This document shows positions 44,753 to 54,443 of a DNA stretch of 64,000 nt, piece after piece. The notes beneath the pieces were generated by a model, which was not told the origin of the DNA, ran no database searches, and worked only from the letters and a program-made list of their open reading frames with translations. The DNA comes from CBDBBY01 sp965203215 (lineage in GTDB: Bacteria; Pseudomonadota; Alphaproteobacteria; Rhodobacterales; Rhodobacteraceae): NCBI GenBank assembly GCA_965203215.1, contig CBDBBY010000001.1, positions 1,364,001-1,428,000 of the forward strand. Direction: 5' to 3'. Each line of letters begins with the position of its first letter. The stretch's first letter is position 1. Position numbers and translations under genes: made by a program.

Positions 44753-45172
44753 CGCGATTGGACGTCCGCGTGCGGATGTCGCCTCAATCTGCGCCGGATG
44801 GATCGGTGTTCATGCGATACGGCATCGCAAGCGGCTGGAACAGCGGCCGTCATCGGCGCGGGCGCAAGAGCCTGGTCTCGGAATTCCGGATGCGCGAACA
44901 TGCCGGTCAAGTTCCGGAGCCGGATTCACGAATTTCACAGTGCAGCTGTTGCTCGTTGCTCGGGCATGTCCATCGCCGCTTTTTGAATTTTTCGCTTTGC
45001 GCCTGAAAATTGGCTTGACAGGAATCCAATTTGAATAGTTCGTTTTCCGCGCAAGTTCGCAGCGCCGGGAACGCCTCGCCGCTCAAGAAACTGGATCGCA
45101 TGATTTGAAGCGTGGCCGCGATGCCTGCGACGCGGCCCCCTGCCCCGCATTTTCATAGGAAGACCTGATCGT
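44753..45172. other. Intergenic stretch between ATPase and hydantoinase genes
   Basis: No credible gene lies in these 420 bases. A weak stem (CGCGGAC at about 44743 with GTCCGCG at about 44764) near the ATPase stop could help end the upstream transcript. The promoter for the hydantoinase pair is expected near 45100. Confidence 0.45.
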
Positions 45173-47245
45173 ATGAGAATTGCCGTCGATATCGGAGGCA
45201 CCTTCACCGACGCTGTGCTGGCCAGCGGCAATGGCGATGTTCTGGCCTCCGAAAAAACATTGACGACCCACTCCGACCCTGTCGACGGAGCGATCGAAGG
45301 CGTAGCCAGAATGATGGCCCGCACAGGATATTCGCTCGGCGAAGTCACCGGCTTCATTCATGGCACCACCCTTGCCGCGAACGCATTGATCGAAAAGCGG
45401 GGCGCGAGAGTGGCTTCGGTCACAACGGAGGGATTCAGGGACATTCTGGAGATCGGCTACGAGCGCCGGTATTCGCAATACGACTTTTCTCTTGAGAAAC
45501 CTAAAAGACTGGTGCCTCGAGAACGCTCGTTCACAATTCGGGAGCGAATGTCCGTCGACGGCGAAGTTTTGATCGAGCTGGATGAATCCGGCATCGACGC
45601 GCTGCTTGGAAATCTTGACGAGTGCGCTGCCGAAGCCGCGGCAATCTGCTTTCTGCACTCGTATGCGAACCCGGCGCACGAACGTCGCATCAGAGACGCC
45701 CTGAACAAGCTCAGGCCCGACCTTGCGGTCACGATTTCATCCGAAGTCAGCCCTGAAGCGCGCGAGTACGATCGAATTTCAACAACAGTCGCGAACGCCT
45801 TCATTTTGCCTCTCATGCAGACGTATCTGCAGCGGATCGGCGACAGATTCGCATTGGAAGGCCTCCGCTGTCCTATACTCATGATGACGGCAGGCGGCGG
45901 CATGTGCTCCATCGCAACCGCTTCGAGGTTTCCGATCCGTTTGGTTGAATCGGGACCGGCTGGCGGAGCGATCCTGGCCGCCAAGGTTGCCGCCGACATC
46001 GGCCTCGACGAAGTCCTTTCGTTCGACATCGGCGGCACGACCGCCAAATTGTGCCTGATCGACAATGCTCAGCCGCAGACATCGCGACAATTCGAAATCG
46101 CCCGCGCCGAACGGTTCATAAAGGGTTCGGGAATGCCTGTCCGCATACCCGCCATCGAGATGATTGAAATCGGCGCCGGAGGCGGATCAATCGCGGAGGT
46201 CGACCGGCTCGGCCGTCTCCGGGTCGGACCCAGAAGCGCAGGCTCGGAGCCCGGGCCGGCTGCTTTCCGCCGAGGCGGAACCGAACCGACCGTTACTGAT
46301 AGCGACATCGTTCTTGGATACATCGAGCCCGACACTTTCGGCGACGGAATGATCGCAATCGACGCTTGTAAATCCAAAGGAGCGATTGACCGATCAATTG
46401 CAAGCAAACTTGAAACGGATACCGAAAGCGCCGCGGACGGAATTTGCAAAATTGTGGATGAAAGCATGTCATCGGCGGGACGGATGCATGCTGCGGAATC
46501 CGGCAAAGATCTTGGCAGGCGCACCATGATTGCCTTAGGGGGAAACGGGCCGCTTCACGCCAGCCGAGTTGCGCGCAACGCCGGCATTCGCCGCATCGTC
46601 GTTCCGCCGAACCCGAGCGTCGGATCGGCCGTCGGATTTCTGCATGCGCCTGTGAAGTTCGAGATTGTTCGTTCCCGGCATTCTTTGCTGGACGAGCTCG
46701 AAATCGGCGAGATCAATTCGCTGTTCGAAGAAATGATCGGGGAAGCCCGGGACTTGGTAAGGCAGGGAGCGGGGCAGTCGCCAATCGAAATATTTCGAAG
46801 CGCCTTCATGCGCTACAGCGGACAGGGTCACGAAATTGAAATCCCGATCCCGAACAGGCCGCTCGACAATGACGACAAGACCCCGCTTGCCGAGGCATTC
46901 GAATCCGAATACCGGACGCAATTCTCTCGACCCGTGCCGGGCATGAAAATCGAAATATTGAATTGGGCGGTGACCGTCTTGTCTCCTCGAAAGGTCGGCC
47001 GACCGACTCGTACGGAGCCGCGGTTCGCGAAACTTGCCCCGGTCCGGACCAAGAAAATATTCTGCGACATCAATGCAGAATGGAAGGATACGGCATTGAT
47101 TGAACGAGCGGATTTGCAGCCTGGCGACAGCATCAATGGACCGGCGCTGATAACCGAGCCGCAGACTACGACGCTCGTTTCGGAAGATTTCGCCGCACAT
47201 GTGGATGCCTTGGGCAACCTCGTCTTGATTCGCGGAGAGGATTGA
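45173..47245 (+). CDS. Hydantoinase/oxoprolinase A subunit (HyuA family)
   Basis: This is the 690-residue ATP-dependent A subunit of the N-methylhydantoinase/5-oxoprolinase/acetone-carboxylase superfamily. The actin-fold phosphate loops are VDIGGTFTDAVL at the N-terminus, HGTTLAANALIEKRGA, and LSFDIGGTTAKLCL in the middle, with GGNGPLHA later. It pairs with the B subunit four bases on. The substrate could be a hydantoin, 5-oxoproline or similar cyclic amide and cannot be told apart here. Confidence 0.88.
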   Translation: MRIAVDIGGTFTDAVLASGNGDVLASEKTLTTHSDPVDGAIEGVARMMARTGYSLGEVTGFIHGTTLAANALIEKRGARVASVTTEGFRDILEIGYERRYSQYDFSLEKPKRLVPRERSFTIRERMSVDGEVLIELDESGIDALLGNLDECAAEAAAICFLHSYANPAHERRIRDALNKLRPDLAVTISSEVSPEAREYDRISTTVANAFILPLMQTYLQRIGDRFALEGLRCPILMMTAGGGMCSIATASRFPIRLVESGPAGGAILAAKVAADIGLDEVLSFDIGGTTAKLCLIDNAQPQTSRQFEIARAERFIKGSGMPVRIPAIEMIEIGAGGGSIAEVDRLGRLRVGPRSAGSEPGPAAFRRGGTEPTVTDSDIVLGYIEPDTFGDGMIAIDACKSKGAIDRSIASKLETDTESAADGICKIVDESMSSAGRMHAAESGKDLGRRTMIALGGNGPLHASRVARNAGIRRIVVPPNPSVGSAVGFLHAPVKFEIVRSRHSLLDELEIGEINSLFEEMIGEARDLVRQGAGQSPIEIFRSAFMRYSGQGHEIEIPIPNRPLDNDDKTPLAEAFESEYRTQFSRPVPGMKIEILNWAVTVLSPRKVGRPTRTEPRFAKLAPVRTKKIFCDINAEWKDTALIERADLQPGDSINGPALITEPQTTTLVSEDFAAHVDALGNLVLIRGED

Positions 47246-47249
47246 ACCT

Positions 47250-48902
47250 GTGCGGGATTCAAAGTCGCGAGCGCAACTGCAGGTGATGTGGAACAGATTG
47301 CTCTCCATCGTGGAAGAGCAAGGCCAAATTCTTCTTCGCGCCGCCTTCAGCCCGATCGTGCGGGAATGCGGCGACATTTCGGCAGGGATCTTCGATTGCG
47401 AAGGCCGAATGCTTGCCCAAGCCGTTACAGGCACTCCCGGGCACATAAATACGATGGCAGCAGCCGTAAACGAACTGCGAGCGCGCTTTCCTACACTCGG
47501 AATGCGCCCCGGCGACATCTACATGACAAATGACCCGTGGCTCGCGTCAGGTCATTTGAATGACTTTTTGCTTGTGATGCCCGTGTTCAAGAATGGACGG
47601 ATCGTTGGGTATACTTCATGCACTTCGCACTTGGTGGACCTTGGCGGGCTCGGAATGGGGCCGGAGGGAGGCGACGTGTTCGACGAGGGCTTGCTGGTCC
47701 CTCCATGCAAGGTCGTGGCGGAAGGAGTGCCGAACCAACTGCTTCTTGAAATCATTCGCGCGAATTCGCGAGAGCCCATTGCCAATGAAGGCGACTTGTT
47801 CGCCCTCATCGCTTGCTGCGAAGCCGGCGCGCGCAGCCTGACCGCCATGATGGAGGATTTCGGAGCGGAAACTCTGCACGAATTGAGCTCCTACATTATT
47901 GAAACTTCGCGAAAAGGCACATTGGATGCAATTTTCCAAGTTCCGAACGGCGTCTACAGGAATCGATTGAAGATCGACGGATACGAAAGGGAATTGGAAC
48001 TGCATGCGTCCTTGTCCGTTTCGGATGATGAGATGCGGGTGGATTTCGCCGGCACTTCGGGCTGTTCCAAAAAGGGCATAAATGTCCCGCTGAATTATTC
48101 GGCAGCCTACACCGTATTCGCATTGCGATGCGTCGTCGGTCCGGACATCCCCAACAATGCGGGATCCCTTGCGCCGTTCATAGTCGATGGGCCTAAAGGG
48201 TGCATATTGAATGCGCAAAGACCGGCGCCGGTGGCTATGCGCCATACGATCGGCCAGCTGACGCCGGATCTTGTTCTGGGCTGTCTTCACCAAGCGGTGC
48301 CGGAGAAAGTTCCTGCGGAAGGCGCATCGTGCATGTACGACCTTCCGATGCGGCATGCTCCGGAGGCGGCTCAGGCCGGCGGTCGAAAATTCGCAATCGA
48401 GCCTGTGCACAACGGCGGAACGGGCGCACGCCCTCACGCTGACGGGCTTTCAGCGACCGCCTACCCTTCCGGAGTTTTCGGCTCCCAGGTGGAAATCACT
48501 GAATCCGTTGCTCCAGTTACTATTTGGCGCAGAGAGCTGCGCCCGGATTCAGGCGGACCGGGAAAATTTCGAGGCGGCCTCGGCCAGACGATCGAAGTCT
48601 CGTCGGCGGACGGAATGCCAATTGTTGTTTTCCTTTCATTGGAGCGGATCAAGAATCCTGCATTGGGTCGCGCAGGCGGAATGGCCGGGATGACTGGACG
48701 AGTTCGGTTGAAGGGCCGGTGGCGTGACTTGCCCGGCAAGGGAGAGGTTCGCTTGGAGCATGAAGAGCGATTGATATTCGAGACTCCCGGCGGCGGCGGA
48801 TACGGCGATCCGCGTGGCCGATCTCCCGACGCGATCGGACTCGATCTGAAACGGGGGCTTGTGAGCAAGGACGGCGCAAGAGCTTACCGCTGCAAGGAAT
48901 GA
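47250..48902 (+). CDS. Hydantoinase/oxoprolinase B subunit (HyuB family)
   Basis: This 550-residue B subunit starts at GTG 47250 behind GAGAGGA. Typical blocks are LLRAAFSPIVRECGDISAGI, GTPGHINTMAAAV and YMTNDPWLASGHLNDF, and the C-terminus has ETPGGGGYGDP. It forms the catalytic complex with HyuA. Confidence 0.9.
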   Translation: MRDSKSRAQLQVMWNRLLSIVEEQGQILLRAAFSPIVRECGDISAGIFDCEGRMLAQAVTGTPGHINTMAAAVNELRARFPTLGMRPGDIYMTNDPWLASGHLNDFLLVMPVFKNGRIVGYTSCTSHLVDLGGLGMGPEGGDVFDEGLLVPPCKVVAEGVPNQLLLEIIRANSREPIANEGDLFALIACCEAGARSLTAMMEDFGAETLHELSSYIIETSRKGTLDAIFQVPNGVYRNRLKIDGYERELELHASLSVSDDEMRVDFAGTSGCSKKGINVPLNYSAAYTVFALRCVVGPDIPNNAGSLAPFIVDGPKGCILNAQRPAPVAMRHTIGQLTPDLVLGCLHQAVPEKVPAEGASCMYDLPMRHAPEAAQAGGRKFAIEPVHNGGTGARPHADGLSATAYPSGVFGSQVEITESVAPVTIWRRELRPDSGGPGKFRGGLGQTIEVSSADGMPIVVFLSLERIKNPALGRAGGMAGMTGRVRLKGRWRDLPGKGEVRLEHEERLIFETPGGGGYGDPRGRSPDAIGLDLKRGLVSKDGARAYRCKE

Positions 48903-49432
48903 TCCGCTCCTATTGTCGAAGCCGCGGATCCCTATGAATCGGCGAGCCTTTCAGCATGCAGACCGAAATCCTTCGTCCGAGACGACAGCGCATTTCCGCT
49001 TGATTCAAATGCATCGGCAGCGACCGCGGAATGCTTGCTGTTCGTTCAGCCCAATCCGGATCCATCCGCCCGATTCACCCGGCTCCGAGCGCATGCGCCG
49101 AACGGCGGGATTCTCGCGGCTGATCAGGCCGACGGTGGATTCGCCGATGCTTTTGGTCCGCCATAGGAGGTCTGCGGCCTCGCAGGCGAAGACGAAGCGA
49201 CGGAATTCAGAACATTTTCGGAAGGATGCGGCTGGAGAGCGTCCGCGTCGATGGAGCGAATCCCCGGTCAATATTCGGCGCAGGATCAGGAAAATATTGA
49301 GTCCGAACAATATTTCTGCTGTTTTGCGATTGGGCGGGCTGGCAGGATGCAGCCCAAATGAGCACCGGCTAACAAGAGTTTTCCTCAGCCGATTACGCAC
49401 CGCGTCATGAAATCTCCCGGGAGAAAAATGAA
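48903..49432. other. Intergenic stretch without recognisable gene
   Basis: These 530 bases carry overlapping open frames on both strands (for example 48913-49410) with arginine/serine-rich, low-complexity translations and no motifs. They are judged non-coding. A+T-rich patches occur at about 49270-49320. Confidence 0.5.
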
Positions 49433-50173
49433 ATGACATACCCTAGGCGAGGATCGTTCAGGATCGGAGTGTTGGTGCCGTTCACAAATACAAACCTCGA
49501 GACCGAAATGATTCTGATGTGCCCTGCCGACACGACAATGCATTTCCAGCGGCTCGGCGGATACGACGCGGACGCCATACCTGCGTCCGGCCAGATGGCA
49601 GGTTTGGGCGTGTCCGCCATGGATCATGACGTCAGAATGATCGCCGGGGTGAAGCCCAACGCAATATTGTTTGGATGCACATCCGCGACCCTGACGCATG
49701 GATCGGCCTTTGATGCGCAGCTCGCGAACAAGATTGCGACGCAATCCGGATCCATCGTGCTGACGGCCGCGGGATGCCTCGCCGCCGCCATAAGAGCCAT
49801 GTCGGCAAGCAAAATCGGATTTGCGTCTCCCTACACCAGCGACATAAACAAACATGCTGAATCATACTTGCGAGAAAACGAAATCGAAACGGTCAGTCGA
49901 GCTGAAATCGACCGCGAGCTCGACAATTGGGAGCAGGGCGAATTGACGACTGAAGAGGTGTTCGATTTGGCGATTCGCTCCAATAGCGACCATGCGCAGG
50001 CAATAGTGCTTTCTTGCACGGATTTGCGCACGGTAGACGCCATTCCGAAAATAGAAGAAGAGCTTGGCAAGCCTGTCATCAGCTCAAATCAAGCGATGGC
50101 ATATTGTGCAATGGCCAAGCTGGGATTGAAAAGACGAAGCGGGTTTCCCGGCCGACTTTTCGATTTGCTTTGA
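49433..50173 (+). CDS. Maleate isomerase/arylmalonate decarboxylase-family protein (Asp/Glu racemase superfamily)
   Basis: This 246-residue protein has the two catalytic cysteines of the superfamily: C82 in ILFGCTSATLTHG and C195 in IVLSCTDLRT. The N-terminal RIGVLVPFTNTNLE is typical of the maleate isomerase/arylmalonate decarboxylase branch. A hydantoin-racemase-like role would fit the neighbouring hydantoinase, but the branch argues for isomerisation or decarboxylation of a dicarboxylate. Confidence 0.83.
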   Translation: MTYPRRGSFRIGVLVPFTNTNLETEMILMCPADTTMHFQRLGGYDADAIPASGQMAGLGVSAMDHDVRMIAGVKPNAILFGCTSATLTHGSAFDAQLANKIATQSGSIVLTAAGCLAAAIRAMSASKIGFASPYTSDINKHAESYLRENEIETVSRAEIDRELDNWEQGELTTEEVFDLAIRSNSDHAQAIVLSCTDLRTVDAIPKIEEELGKPVISSNQAMAYCAMAKLGLKRRSGFPGRLFDLL

Positions 50174-50203
50174 AGGTGCGGAAAGTTCAGAAATCCGGGC
50201 GAT

Positions 50204-51223
50204 CTAATATCCCTTATCGGGATCGACAACATTGGCCAGCGGTTCGCCCTTGCGATACCGAGTCAAGTTTTCTGAAAAGAGCCGTATGGATTCATTCCAC
50301 CAGTCGTCGTGCGTGGAGGAGCAGTGAGGCGAAATGACTACGTTCTCGAAGCCCCAGAAAGGGTGATCGGATTCCAACGGTTCTTTCTTGAAGACATCAA
50401 GAACGGCGCCTCTGATTTTTCGACGCTGCAATGCATCAATTAGGGACGTCTCGGCGACGACCCCTCCCCTGGACATATCGACCAGCACCGCCGAGCTCTT
50501 CATTCGTTCGAACGCGCTGCTGTTCACGATGCCTTCCGTGCTTTTCAGCAAAGGCACGGAGCACACTATGAAATCGGCGCGCGGCCATAGGACGGGAAGT
50601 TCGCTTTGGGCATGAGTTTCATCAACGAACGGCGTTGGTTTGGGTTCGGCGCGGACGCCCAGCGTTCCCAGCCCAAGCAATTTCGCTTTAGATGCAACGG
50701 CTTGGCCAACCTTGCCCAATCCGATGATCAGCACGGTCTTTCCGGCGATCGGCTCCAATCGCTGGTTCGTCCATTCCCGGCGCCCTTTGGCCGCAAGCAA
50801 TTGCGGCATTTTCAGGCAAAAATGGAACATCCCGCCAATTGCGTACTCCGCCATCATCCCAGCGCCCGCTCCTGCGGAGTTCGTAATCGTGATTTTCGAA
50901 GCGTCCCAAGGCACAAGGTGATCCGTTCCCGAGCCTCCGACAGCCACCCACTTCAGTGTTTTCGATTCCAGCAGCGCCTGTCGCGGGAACAATCTCCCGC
51001 CGCCAAACCGTATTGAATAGACGACTTCAGCGCCCGTACGCGTTATTGTCCGCCCCAGTTCATCGTACGAGTTGCAAGCATGGAAATTCAGACCTCGGTG
51101 ATCCTTCGCCAGCATTTCCAACAGATTGTCGGTCGTGTCGTTATGCAGAACTACAACTGGAGATTTCATATCTGTTTCATTCGCCGGATTTTGCACAGTT
51201 TGCAAGGAGGCTGCGGCATTCAA
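50204..51223 (-). CDS. D-2-hydroxyacid dehydrogenase
   Basis: This NAD(P)-dependent 2-hydroxyacid dehydrogenase has cofactor loop LIIGLGKVGQAVASKA, the catalytic Arg region VDMSRGGVVAETSLI and the His region SPHCSSTHDDWWNES. The frame begins at TTG 51223 (339 residues), but the first ATG at 51169 (MKSPVVVLHND, 321 residues) may be the true start. It converges with the racemase-family gene. The substrate is unknown; a 2-keto acid from the hydantoinase route is possible. Confidence 0.83.
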   Translation of the reverse strand: MNAAASLQTVQNPANETDMKSPVVVLHNDTTDNLLEMLAKDHRGLNFHACNSYDELGRTITRTGAEVVYSIRFGGGRLFPRQALLESKTLKWVAVGGSGTDHLVPWDASKITITNSAGAGAGMMAEYAIGGMFHFCLKMPQLLAAKGRREWTNQRLEPIAGKTVLIIGLGKVGQAVASKAKLLGLGTLGVRAEPKPTPFVDETHAQSELPVLWPRADFIVCSVPLLKSTEGIVNSSAFERMKSSAVLVDMSRGGVVAETSLIDALQRRKIRGAVLDVFKKEPLESDHPFWGFENVVISPHCSSTHDDWWNESIRLFSENLTRYRKGEPLANVVDPDKGY

Positions 51224-52017
51224 ATTCCTTCAAAGCTCGGTTCGACCAAGTCGATCGGGAGAATGACGTTCCAGCCCTTGGCCAGTTTTCTTTTGCGGGG
51301 TTTGGCGCCCAGCGCGTAGCGCGGTTCGGATGGCGCTGAAGTTCTTAGATTTTCAAGTGCCTGTTCAGGTACGCGCAATCGCGCTTGCTCGCGCTCCATC
51401 CAGAAGCCAAGAGCGCCAATGGCCGCCGCATTGCCGCAGGAACTTGCGTGCCGAACCAATGCGGAGGCATCGACTCGCTCAACCAACTCCAAAGAGTTGA
51501 AAAGTTCTTCCGCGCCTCCAGTCAAATCGTATCGGTCGAACAAATGGGCGATCATCAGTTCGATCTTCGTCATGGCAACTTGCTGCCCCAAACGGTCGAA
51601 AGTCGAAATGCCGTCGTTCCATGCGCCGCCCGGCCGCTCAAACCCTTTCGGAAAAGGGACGAATCGACAAGTCACGCCAGCGGTCTCGATAACTCTGGTT
51701 TTGCCTTCCGCTATGACCTGCACCTCGTGCGGCACGGTATAGGCGTAGCCGTCCGAATGATAGGCGATAATGCCGTCCAGATGAAAACGTGACGCGGCCA
51801 AGAAACGGTCAATGACCCACGTCCGTGCATCGGCGCGCTTGGGAGCGGAAGCGAAGACGCCCCGACCGATGCGCTTGATATTGCCTGAGCAGAGGTGCTG
51901 GGCAAGCATCGCTGTTACTGTCTTGTCGCCGGTGCGGCGACCGACAGCGACGGCGCAACCGTCGCGGCTGAAGACGGGGTGCTTGCTGAAAAAGGGTGCT
52001 GACACATGCTTGGACAT
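51220..52017 (-). CDS. AbiEi-family antitoxin-like protein without partner toxin
   Basis: This 265-residue protein resembles type IV AbiEi antitoxins (COG5340). It has an N-terminal winged-helix (FSRDGCAVAVGRRTGDKTVT with NIKRIGRGVFASAP) and a C-terminal AbiEi_C-like domain containing DRFLAASRFHLDGIIAYHSD. The start at 52017 (MSKHVSAP) is preferred over the in-frame codon at 52098. AbiEi normally sits before the nucleotidyltransferase toxin AbiEii, but the gene behind it, overlapping by four bases, is a dehydrogenase. It may serve as a stand-alone regulator or be a leftover of a lost system. Confidence 0.65.
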   Translation of the reverse strand: MSKHVSAPFFSKHPVFSRDGCAVAVGRRTGDKTVTAMLAQHLCSGNIKRIGRGVFASAPKRADARTWVIDRFLAASRFHLDGIIAYHSDGYAYTVPHEVQVIAEGKTRVIETAGVTCRFVPFPKGFERPGGAWNDGISTFDRLGQQVAMTKIELMIAHLFDRYDLTGGAEELFNSLELVERVDASALVRHASSCGNAAAIGALGFWMEREQARLRVPEQALENLRTSAPSEPRYALGAKPRKRKLAKGWNVILPIDLVEPSFEGI

Positions 52018-52501
52018 GATGACATCACAAACTCTCGGAAAATTGCTGTGCGCTTGCCCACAGACGCAAGGCTCGATCATTTCAAGTAGGCTGCGCATCC
52101 GTCAGCGCAGTGTTTCAAGCACCGTGTCGGGCATTTCAGAATGCCCAAGCAAATTCCATTTTTGTGAAGACATGTGAGAAAGCATCGGGCAGCCTTCAGA
52201 AGTGATCGCGACCCAGGACTCCGATGCAATTTGCCGCCGTGCCGCCTGCTAACCCAAGCACCCAATGGATTCTTCGCTGACCGAGGCTCTGCGAATCACG
52301 CGTCGAGTCGCCCGCATATTCCACAACATCTGCATTTCGACTGTGATACCGTATTCCCGTCGCCGACCTTGACGACGACAGACGAAAGTGCGGTACATAG
52401 CGCGCGCAATTTTTGGCATCATCGCGCAAATTAGCGTGCCGGCTCCGCCTTCGTTCATCGTCTCCAACAGTTGATTGCGACCGGCGAGGACCGAGGACAA
52501 G
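52018..52501. other. Intergenic stretch left of the IS110 remnant
   Basis: No gene is convincing here. Minus-strand frames at 52196-52521 lack motifs. The stretch could be 5' debris of the IS110 element. Confidence 0.45.
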
Positions 52502-53122
52502 ATGGTTAAGAGAGTGAGCACTTCATCTAAATCTAACCCGGAGATAGTTGGCGTAAAGTTTTCACGCTATTGGTTTGGCATCCATTGCTCGGGCGATCAG
52601 CGCCAGATTTGCCTGCCGAACACGGAAGATGGCCATTCGGAATTGGAGAAGATCGCCAAGGACAGGAAGGCATTGGTCTGCTTCGAATCCGCCAACGGCT
52701 GCGAATGGTGGCTTTGGGCGAACTTGGCGATGGCAGGCGTCCAAGTGCGTCAGGTTTCTCCGGCGCAGGTCAAGGCGTTCGGAAGAGGCCGCGGAACTTT
52801 GGCCGAGAAGGACCTGACCGATGCCGAATTGATCGCCGACTTCATTGCGGCCCACCCTGAGGAAGGTTTCAGCCTGCCGAGCGGAATGATGTTCATTCTC
52901 AAAAGGCTGATGACCAACCGCAAACAGCTCGTCGACACACGCAAAGAGATGCTGCAGCGGAACAAAGCCAACCTGAAGAACAAATCGGCCCAAGCGGCTG
53001 AGGACACGCTCAACGAAAATCTTGAATTTCTGGAGCACCGGGTCGCGGAGGTCGAAGCAATGGTCGAGGGCCTCCTCGCAGCCATGATCGACGAGGACGA
53101 AACCACCGAGCAGGTCGAATGA
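52502..53122 (+). pseudogene. IS110-family transposase, N-terminal remnant
   Basis: The frame encodes the DEDD RuvC-like N-terminal domain of IS110 transposases: CFESANGCEWWLWANLAMAG, SPAQVKAFGRGRGTLAEKDL, TDAELIADFIAAHPE and KQLVDTRKEMLQRNKANL. The first catalytic Asp is missing (VGVKFSRYWF where active enzymes have VGVDVSK). The whole C-terminal Transposase_20 domain with its Ser is absent; the protein stops at about 206 residues, against 310-350 in full members. It cannot be active. Confidence 0.82.
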
Positions 53123-53363
53123 GAAACCCTAGAGATAGGCGAACTCATAAAGCGATGATGGACTGCACGTTGGGATCAAATGCCAAGAGCTGACCAAATA
53201 GGAGATCTCGGGCCGCCGACAACAGAATGAACTTGAAAAAGCAACGCAGGTGTTGAACAAAACGCCCTGCGGAACAACCAAGGCGACTCGCTTCCGGTCA
53301 CCCCGGCCGTGAAATCCGATGGTGCCGGATGCATTCACCAGAATCGAATCATAGGAGGTACGT

Positions 53364-54365
53364 ATGAAGCCAATGTTCACAGCGGCTATTGCCGCAATCG
53401 CGCTATTCAGCGCAAACGTCTTGCACGCTGCTTGCGACGAAGGCGAAATGGTCTTGAAATTCAGCCACGTAACGAATGCGGTCAATCACCCCAAAGGCAT
53501 CGCGGCGTCGCTGTTCGCCGAACGCGTCAACACAGAAATGGACGGAACGGCATGCATGGAGGTCTACCCAAACTCGACCCTTTACGACGACGACAAGGTG
53601 CTTGAAGCGCTATTGAACGGCGATGTTCAGTTCGCTGCTCCAAGCCTTTCGAAATTCGAGAAATTCACGAAGCGGTTTAGGATTTTCGATCTCCCGTTCA
53701 TGTTCAAGAACATTGAGGCGGTCGATGCTTTCCAGACTTCGGAAACCGGCACCGCGATGAAGGAAAGCATGGTTCGGCGTGGGATACTTGGGCTTGAATT
53801 CTGGCACAACGGCATGAAGCAGATTTCGGCCAACCGGCCGCTGCTCGTTCCTTCGGACGCGGCGGGGCTGAAATTCCGAGTCCAGGCTTCGGACGTCCTT
53901 GTCGCGCAGATGGAAGCGCTCGGCGCGAATCCCCAAAAGATCGCTTTTGCCGAAGTTTACGGAGCTCTGCAGCAAGGTGTCGTCGACGGCCAAGAGAACA
54001 CTTGGTCCAACATTTACGGGCGGAAGTTTTTCGAAGTTCAAGACGGCATCACCGAATCCAACCACGGCATCATCGACTATCTGGTCGTGACGTCAATCGA
54101 TTGGTGGGAAAGTCTGCCGGATGGAATGCGCAATCAATTGGCAACCATTATCCGCGAAGTGACGGAAGCCCGGAACGGAGAAGCTTATGCCGTAAACCAA
54201 GCGGCAAAGCAGTCGATTATCGACGCCGGAGGCGTTATTCGGACCTTGTCTGATGAGCAACGCCAAATGTGGGTCGAAGCAATGAAACCTGTTTGGAATC
54301 AATTTGAAGGAGATGTCGGCTCCGAAACGATTGAGGCGGCGCAAGCAATAAACGCCAGCCTTTAA
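53364..54365 (+). CDS. dctP: C4-dicarboxylate TRAP transporter binding protein DctP
   Basis: This 333-residue periplasmic receptor has a signal peptide (residues 1 to about 22, ending LHA). It keeps the strongly conserved DctP blocks GLEFWHNGMKQISANRPL, KFRVQASDVLVAQMEALGAN and KIAFAEVYGALQQGVVDGQE, then TWSNIYGRKFFEVQ. These are characteristic of receptors for malate, fumarate and succinate. The gene starts eight bases after AGGAGGT. It is followed by a strong hairpin and dctQM. Confidence 0.93.
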   Translation: MKPMFTAAIAAIALFSANVLHAACDEGEMVLKFSHVTNAVNHPKGIAASLFAERVNTEMDGTACMEVYPNSTLYDDDKVLEALLNGDVQFAAPSLSKFEKFTKRFRIFDLPFMFKNIEAVDAFQTSETGTAMKESMVRRGILGLEFWHNGMKQISANRPLLVPSDAAGLKFRVQASDVLVAQMEALGANPQKIAFAEVYGALQQGVVDGQENTWSNIYGRKFFEVQDGITESNHGIIDYLVVTSIDWWESLPDGMRNQLATIIREVTEARNGEAYAVNQAAKQSIIDAGGVIRTLSDEQRQMWVEAMKPVWNQFEGDVGSETIEAAQAINASL

Positions 54366-54372
54366 ACCTTCC

Positions 54373-54396
54373 GTGGCGGCCGTCTCAGGCCGCCAC
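54373..54396 (+). terminator. Intra-operon hairpin after dctP
   Basis: A perfect nine-base-pair stem, GTGGCGGCC with GGCCGCCAC, closes a six-base loop. There is no T-run and dctQ follows, so it most likely stabilises the dctP message or reduces downstream expression. Confidence 0.7.
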
Positions 54397-54443
54397 GCTT
54401 AGCGCATGTACGCAAATAAGGGCGGCGCAATGCGGAGACCATC

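Noticed and set aside
48913..49410. A 165-codon open frame in the hydantoinase-racemase gap
   Set aside because: It overlaps another long frame on the opposite strand, is rich in Arg/Ser/Pro without motifs, and lacks a ribosome site.
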